This document shows positions 58,550 through 64,000 of a DNA stretch of 64,000 nt, one piece after another. The DNA is taken from positions 315,001-379,000 of the forward strand of contig NC_059415.1 of assembly GCF_905220565.1 (NCBI RefSeq), given 5' to 3'. The translations under genes and the position numbers were made by a program. Below the pieces are notes generated by a model, which searched no databases, had not been told where the DNA came from, and was given only the letters and a program-made list of their open reading frames with translations. How positions within the stretch are numbered: position 1 is the first letter of the stretch; each line of letters begins with the position of its first letter. This DNA comes from Melitaea cinxia (Eukaryota; Arthropoda; Insecta; Lepidoptera; Nymphalidae).

Positions 58550-58990
58550 GTAAATAAGCTATTTTTAGGATTCCGTATCCAAAGGGTAAAAACATGACCC
58601 TATTACTAAGACTGCGCTGTCTGTCCGTCCGTTCGTCCGTCCGTCTGTCTGTCACCAGGCTGTATCTTAAGAAATTTTCAAAAATTATGTTTTTTGGTGC
58701 CGCTATAACAACATAGACTAAAAAAAAATCGCTAAAATTAATCGCGTTTGTTTGCAATTTTTTTTGCCCTTTTTTGCTCGATATCAATAAAGGTAACAAG
58801 TACTTGAAATATTCACAAAATACTTAGTTGTATTTTTAATTTAATAATAAATATTAAATTAAAAATACAACTAATTTAAATTAAATTAAAATAAGAAAAT
58901 AAAATAAATAAATTGAAATAAATTGTGTAAATATTTTACCTAGTCAACTGTACGGAACTCTTGTGCCACTCGCACTTGGCCGGTTTTTTA
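58550..58990 (-). repeat. RepH-type copy with an AT palindrome
   Basis: From AGGATTCCGTATCCAAAGGG to GCCACTCGCACTTGGCCGG. It has a (GTCC)n-like tract at 58620-58650, and the palindrome 58825-58873 lies inside. Confidence 0.6.
58825..58873. repeat. Perfect AT-rich palindrome, 21-bp arms
   Basis: Arms 58825-58845 (TAGTTGTATTTTTAATTTA...) and 58853-58873 are exact inverse copies around a 7-base loop. It lies inside the RepH-type copy. Confidence 0.9.
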
Positions 58991-59162
58991 TTACTTTAAT
59001 GCCTAAAACCGCATAATGAATAAGTAAATAAATTTAAATCAGCATTTTGTTTTAATTTTTTTAAATCATAAATATATACGATTAACAATTTATTTATGTA
59101 AATATGTAGAATATTGTAAAATAATAAATATATTTAAATATATACATATAATTCAGCAGTCA

Positions 59163-59405
59163 GTCAGTCAGCTCAGCCTATTGCAGTCCATCGCTTGGAC
59201 ATAGGCCTCCCCAAGTTCGCGCCATACATCCCGGTTTTCCGCAATCCTCATCCAGCCTACACCGGCAATCTTAGATCGTCGGTTCAACGGGCCGGAGGAC
59301 GTCCCACACTGCGTTTGCCAAGACGCTCCACTCCAGGACCCGTCTGCTCCAACGACCATCGGTCCTGCGATACAGATGGCCAGCCCACTGCCACATATAA
59401 TTACA
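59163..59405 (-). pseudogene. RTE-like LINE 3' end with tail coding region
   Basis: The minus strand has GHLY-type weak motifs and a clear RIAENRDVWRELGEAYVQ segment near the end, the conserved C-terminus of RTE-type LINE proteins. One reading-frame break lies upstream. Its end (ACATAGGCCTCC...) is shared with the RepB family, which shows that RepB derives from such LINE tails. Confidence 0.7.
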
Positions 59406-60822
59406 AATTCAAATTTCATTTATATTTATTGCGGATATAGGTCTACAAAGATGTCAGTATGTTTAAATGCAAGCAAGAATAAGCTGTATTCAGCTGACAA
59501 CAGAACTTGCAGCTCATCCGAGGCCGTTGAGTGTACATACCTACATAATTATAGTACCTACTTAGCTTTGATAATGAAATCTTAAATCGCCTAACGACAA
59601 TATCTAAAACCATGCAACTGCGTAGGGATGTAAAGTTCGATTTATCGGGTCTGCAGTGGTCAGCTTAAATTTGACATAGCCTTGTAGTTAAAATTGACCT
59701 TAATCTATCAAGCGTGGACAACCACGCTCATCGTCCTAAAGTTGCCTCAGTTGGTGTTATTTTTCAGATAGATCTGATGTTATGGTAAACAATAGATAAG
59801 AATTTTTGCTATGTTTGTTTGGTTTTAACAACAAACTACTTTATCAGTCAAATATTTTTATTCGCAACATGTGACCTCCAACTGATAAGTTCTGTGATAG
59901 CCCATTAGTAAACTATGCGTAAAATCTTTCTCACATCATATCTTTAACGATGAATATTAAATGATTTATCATATTTTAACATCGATATGTGCGCATATTT
60001 TTTCATTAATTAACCATTTGGCTACTATAATAAGTTTTGAATTTATCAATAACAAACAAAACCATTTACACATTCCAAATTATCATAAACAGGGAAAACA
60101 TCGACACCCCACAATCGAACTAATAAAACGCAATTATCCCAGAAACACGGAACACTTGCCTCTCCCCCTGAACCTCGAAACTCGTCACTTATCATATACA
60201 CGCTCGACTGGCGACAGAAATACGCTAATAAACGTTTTTGTACCAACTATCCTTTGCGGAGTATACCCTTATTAAAAATAGCACTTTAAAGCTATTGCAT
60301 AAGGTTGAAATCTGTATAACAATAAGTTTTTTTACTTCAGGGTTGAAATGAAATACGTTTTATAATGTTTGTTTGGCGTGAACGCATTGTTTCGGAGTTT
60401 CGCGTTAGGAATGTTTAACGGTATCGCTTTCAATGGGTATTTTTTAGTGTAATTATGGGGTCGATCGGTATCGGAGTAGGATTGTTAGTGTTGCCAGCTG
60501 GGATCTGGAAATGATTTGCAACTGAAATTGTTTACGACAATGGGAATCGGTGTTTGGCAATTGTTCTTTCATGACGTTTTCTCATTTTTGTATTAGTCTT
60601 TTAAATTGAAGTATATAAGATTAAGTGTAAATACCAAGTTATGTTGACAGGTAAAAATTACTCCTAGTCCTATCTAGTACTAGTAATATACCTAAAGCTC
60701 ATGTGGTAGGTGTACTAGTAGATATACATGGCTTAAGTAACATGGCATTTGTCATATCTTTTATTTCATAGCTTAATAGCTTTAATTGTCGCTATAAAAA
60801 AAGTATGTGTACCTACTTATGT

Positions 60823-61495
60823 ACGCACGTAAGAAGCTATACTTCATTGGCTAGCTAACTTCGCATTGGTAACTTCTTCTTCGTTAACTAGCTAACTTCA
60901 GGGTGTCGGATTTTTGCTGCTTTGGTTTTATATGATGGTGTGCGCGCGCATCGTAATATTTTGAAACGAAGTTCCTTACGGCAGGGATGACAATTGGCTG
61001 GGCGAGCGAACTGAAAAAAAATGTTATACTAAAACCGTAAGAAAAATATATAACGGAATTGACGTAATATCAGTCACACGACTGTATAATATGATGTTTG
61101 TAAAACTAAAATATTACTAGTAAACTATTTTTTAAAATTATTTATGTAATTTTATACTGTCAATAAAAATAAATAAAAACATATGTTTTTTTATTACACT
61201 TAATAGTTTGAATTATTATTATTATTTTGTTTGATTTATTTTATTTTACGGTATTTTTTATTTTCTAAAATACTAAATTTCCTAAATACTTTTATGTACT
61301 TGATTAAAAGCCAATCAACAAAATTAAAAAAAAAAAAATCAAGTACTAGAAAATATATATAAAATTCAACATGTTTTTTTTCAAATTGTGTTGCCTCTAT
61401 ACTATTCGAAGGAACTTCGTTCCTACGTGGTGTCCCATGACACCACATTTACTCTCACCATTTATCCCTAACACGCCAAAAGAAGTATAACTTCA
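60823..61495 (+). mobile_element. RepJ element, long form (about 670 bp)
   Basis: Starts ACGCACGTAAGAAGCTATAC and ends ACGCCAAAAGAAGTATAACTTC. The end motifs GAAGTATAACTTC and GAAGCTATACTTC are near-palindromic. The middle is AT-rich with no open frame of note; the 27299 copy appears to be a deletion derivative. Confidence 0.6.
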
Positions 61496-61929
61496 ATAAA
61501 TAGCACTGATGATAAATTTTATACTGGAAAAGATTGAAGCTTTATCTGTCACGCTACTCAACTGGAGAGTAGCGGATAATTGTTCAATTTGCTATAATGT
61601 TTAAACACCGTACCCCTCTCGCGGCAGTCGGTTAAAAACAACAAGCGAGTAACGAGCTAACAGAGTGCGCGACTCGATTAGTGCGCGACGTGTCGGAGCA
61701 CTATTAATTTATATTAAAACTTAACTCCTATGAGCTAGCACTGGATGGAGAACATCTAGATACGACTTGGAACTTATTTTATTTATAATCACAGCATATT
61801 TAAGTATAATATACCTATCTAAGACCGTTTAAACGAGCTGTTAGGGAAAAACGAAACAAATTATTTATCTTTGTCTGACCCCTTGGCGCAATTGACCTTG
61901 GCGTCGACAGAATCATATTTCATTAGTTT

Positions 61930-61988
61930 GAAAAAAAAAATACAGTTGAATTGAGAACCTCCTCCTTTTTTTGGAAGTCGGTTAAAAA
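61930..61988 (-). repeat. RepC terminal fragment
   Basis: Only the first 50 bases of RepC are present, inverted (GAATTGAGAACCTCCTCC ... GGAAGTCGGTTAAAAA). A similar scrap lies at 42057-42106. Confidence 0.65.
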
Positions 61989-63754
61989 TATGTCATTTCA
62001 GTCATCAGTGTTGCCACTTTCCACAAAAAAATTAAATCGATAAATCGGTAACGTAAATAAAAATAATCGATAGACGATTGTTTTAAAATCTTTACTGAAT
62101 AAAGTAACAAACGTACACATTGGTTCTATAATAAATGTCTTCTTTTGGTTAATTCTATATAGAATTACCAACAGCGTCCCGTTATTTTTACTTAATCTGA
62201 GTTTATTGTTTGTTTATAAATCGATATTCGGATCGATTGACCATAATAAAGATATTTTATCTTCGGGTAATTGTTTCATCTCAACTTTGGTATATGAATA
62301 AAATTCCCTTTTTTATTGAAACATTACTGGTTGTAGTGGCGCTTATTTCAATGTTATCAAATACCATGTCTCTTTATGGAAGATTTCTGGACAAAATAAG
62401 TCCTCTTAAGACAGTTGTCCACTGTGGGCCTGAAATGGGCTTTCCCCTTTAGTCATGTCTTGTATAACATACACCTCACTTAACCTACACACCTTTGTCA
62501 TCAACTCAATCTTGAAACGAACACTTTATCCAATTGCTTTAGCTGTTCAATACTTTTTACTATAAATTTAAAATTTACTTCGTGCCAATTTTATAATCCT
62601 TTGTAGTCTACTTACGAGTAATGCGAACATCATAGCCTAGACAGAACACGTGTAAAGTACAGCTGATTTGAAAATAATTGCATTGATAATGTACCTAACT
62701 ACCTACTGTGCTACTTTAAAAGGAGTAGTTCAAGTAATAATGTCAATAGACCTTCCTCCTGGTTTAATAAAATGCTCATTAAATGTATCCAAGATGCCAG
62801 ATCTAGTGGAACAAGACCGTGTAGTGTGAAGCGATATAATTCAGTTACGAGCGTCGGCTCGCGTCGCCCTTATGAATATATGGATACGTTATGTATACTA
62901 TGCTGGTTAAAAGATAGACAAAAAAGGTGTTGTGAGTTTAAGTTCATACTTCTTCGGAATTTCGTTGCTCAGAAATAGGTGGTCTAGTTCAGTTTTCTTC
63001 GGTTGATATATGACCTTAACAGTTTATTTGACGATGCTTTATAGAATTATTCGAAATAATTTGGAGATTGTTACCAACTATTTTATTATTAGTGAAGGAA
63101 TGTACAGTTTTTACTAGTTCGGCCACTTCGAAAAGCTAATTTCCATAAAATCGTTGGTCGTTGTAATGATACAGGATATTAAAATGCAGTCGCTAGACAT
63201 CTTCAGTATATCCGATGGATTATCAACTTACTTTTACTACTTCTACTTAACTTGAGATAGGCTTCTGTAGATCTGTTTCATTCAGAAAGACAGTTGAGAA
63301 GGTTGAAACTGAAATGTCACATTTGGCAAGATAAGAGCGTTGCATCTAAAACGGCCAATCAGTCAAATAAGTATTAAAGCCGAGGAGAGCAGGCGTAAGG
63401 GAAAGGGGAAGGTAGCTTATTTTCAAGTAATATTTTTCATGTCAAAAACAACACTTACTCCAAAAATATCAGCGCTTTTAAACTGTGCGTCGTTGTAAAC
63501 GAAATTTAATGCGAACGAAAAAAATAAGTTTTACAAATCCATTTGGTGAACAAACATCTTAAAAAAAACAACTTCGTGAAAAGTCAACTGATCAAATAAA
63601 ATCGTTAATATTCACAGATTCTAATAAAGAATAATTTGTGTGTATTTTTCCAACCGATAATTAATAAGCACGATAGATTAGGAAAACGTCTTGTTTTTTT
63701 TATTTAGGTAATTTAGGTTTATCTCACTCCTACGTTAAGACAGACACGCTGAAC

Positions 63755-64000
63755 TGAGGTAGGGTACAGCAGGAAATTTCCTGCTCAAAAGCTCGATTGG
63801 GGTAGCATTCGACCTTATAGAAGATCACAGCTAAATAATACTTTTCTCAAGCAGTCTTGTGGTGAGTAAGGTGACCAGAGCTCCTGAGTGGAATTGAAGG
63901 TAGGCTCGCCAAAGCGCTTGCGATGCTTCTGGTGTTACAGATGTCTATAAGTTACGGTAATCGGTTACCATCAGGTGAGCTGCACGCTTGTTTGCCGACC
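63755..64000 (+). repeat. RepA copy reaching the window end
   Basis: From CTGAGGTAGGGTACAGCAGG to GCTTGTTTGCCGACC at base 64000, which is nearly the natural end of RepA. Confidence 0.8.

Larger units (their letters stand above)
53910..64000 (+). other. Start of the next Rx intron, to window end
   Basis: The paired-class homeobox donor at 53910 opens an intron. Its acceptor exon should begin with codons for VWFQNRRAKW. I looked for this on the + strand to 64000 and did not find it. The interval holds repeats, a perfect hairpin (56270-56488) and repeat-poor blocks at 54770-54980, 55420-55620, 56070-56180, 60400-60560 and 61630-61720. The rest is AT-rich with nothing recognised, including 57840-58035, 59580-60400 and 61990-63750. 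Confidence 0.7.

Noticed and set aside
59961..60275. 104-codon plus-strand ORF
   Set aside because: AT-rich composition, no motif, no splice or promoter signal, and a comparable ORF on the other strand.

Overview
This window looks like AT-rich nuclear DNA from a lepidopteran insect (moth or butterfly). The evidence is one split paired-class homeobox gene with consensus GT/AG splice sites, in a background crowded with interspersed repeats of types typical of Lepidoptera: tRNA-headed SINEs, tails of RTE-like LINEs, short Helitrons with 5'-TC and CTAG-3' ends, and several TIR/MITE families. Species cannot be told from sequence alone.

The only host protein-coding gene I can support is the retinal homeobox gene Rx on the + strand. 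Its first recognised coding exon (about 29048-29552) encodes a Ser/Gln-rich N-terminal region with an octapeptide-type motif (HTIDAILGL). Its next exon (53665-53909) encodes the first 46 residues of an Rx-type homeodomain and stops at the classic paired-class intron position, between residues 46 and 47. The two exons join in phase across a 24.1 kb intron. The rest of the homeodomain and the C-terminal region are not found in the remaining 10 kb, so the gene runs off the right side. A GC-rich block at 28080-28260 with CCAAT, CRE and GC-box motifs is the best promoter candidate.

Layout: 1-28 kb is upstream DNA, mostly repeats, with scattered GC-rich repeat-poor blocks carrying homeodomain or E-box motifs (18.7, 19.6, 20.4, 21.7, 23.8 and 26.9 kb). 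28-29.5 kb is the Rx 5' end. 29.5-53.7 kb is the intron, holding LINE, SINE, Helitron and MITE copies, a Dong/R4-like LINE 3' end with an intact reading frame inserted in a TAA tract (46.5-47.5 kb), and several candidate cis-regulatory blocks (32.6, 34.9, 40.4, 46.3, 49.9 and 51.9 kb). 53.9-64 kb is the next intron, with a perfect 73-bp-arm hairpin and more repeats.

The most interesting mobile-DNA structure is a nest at 10.3-12.8 kb. An RTE-tail repeat is interrupted by a CCCGA-ended TIR element (TA duplication). That element is in turn interrupted by a degenerate Ginger/KRBA2-like integrase transposon whose ends are arrays of an 18-bp palindrome (4-bp duplication). Empty-site copies of both hosts occur elsewhere in this window, so both insertion events can be read directly. 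I found no CRISPR array, rRNA gene, functional tRNA gene or operon, and nothing that is clearly a new biochemical system.
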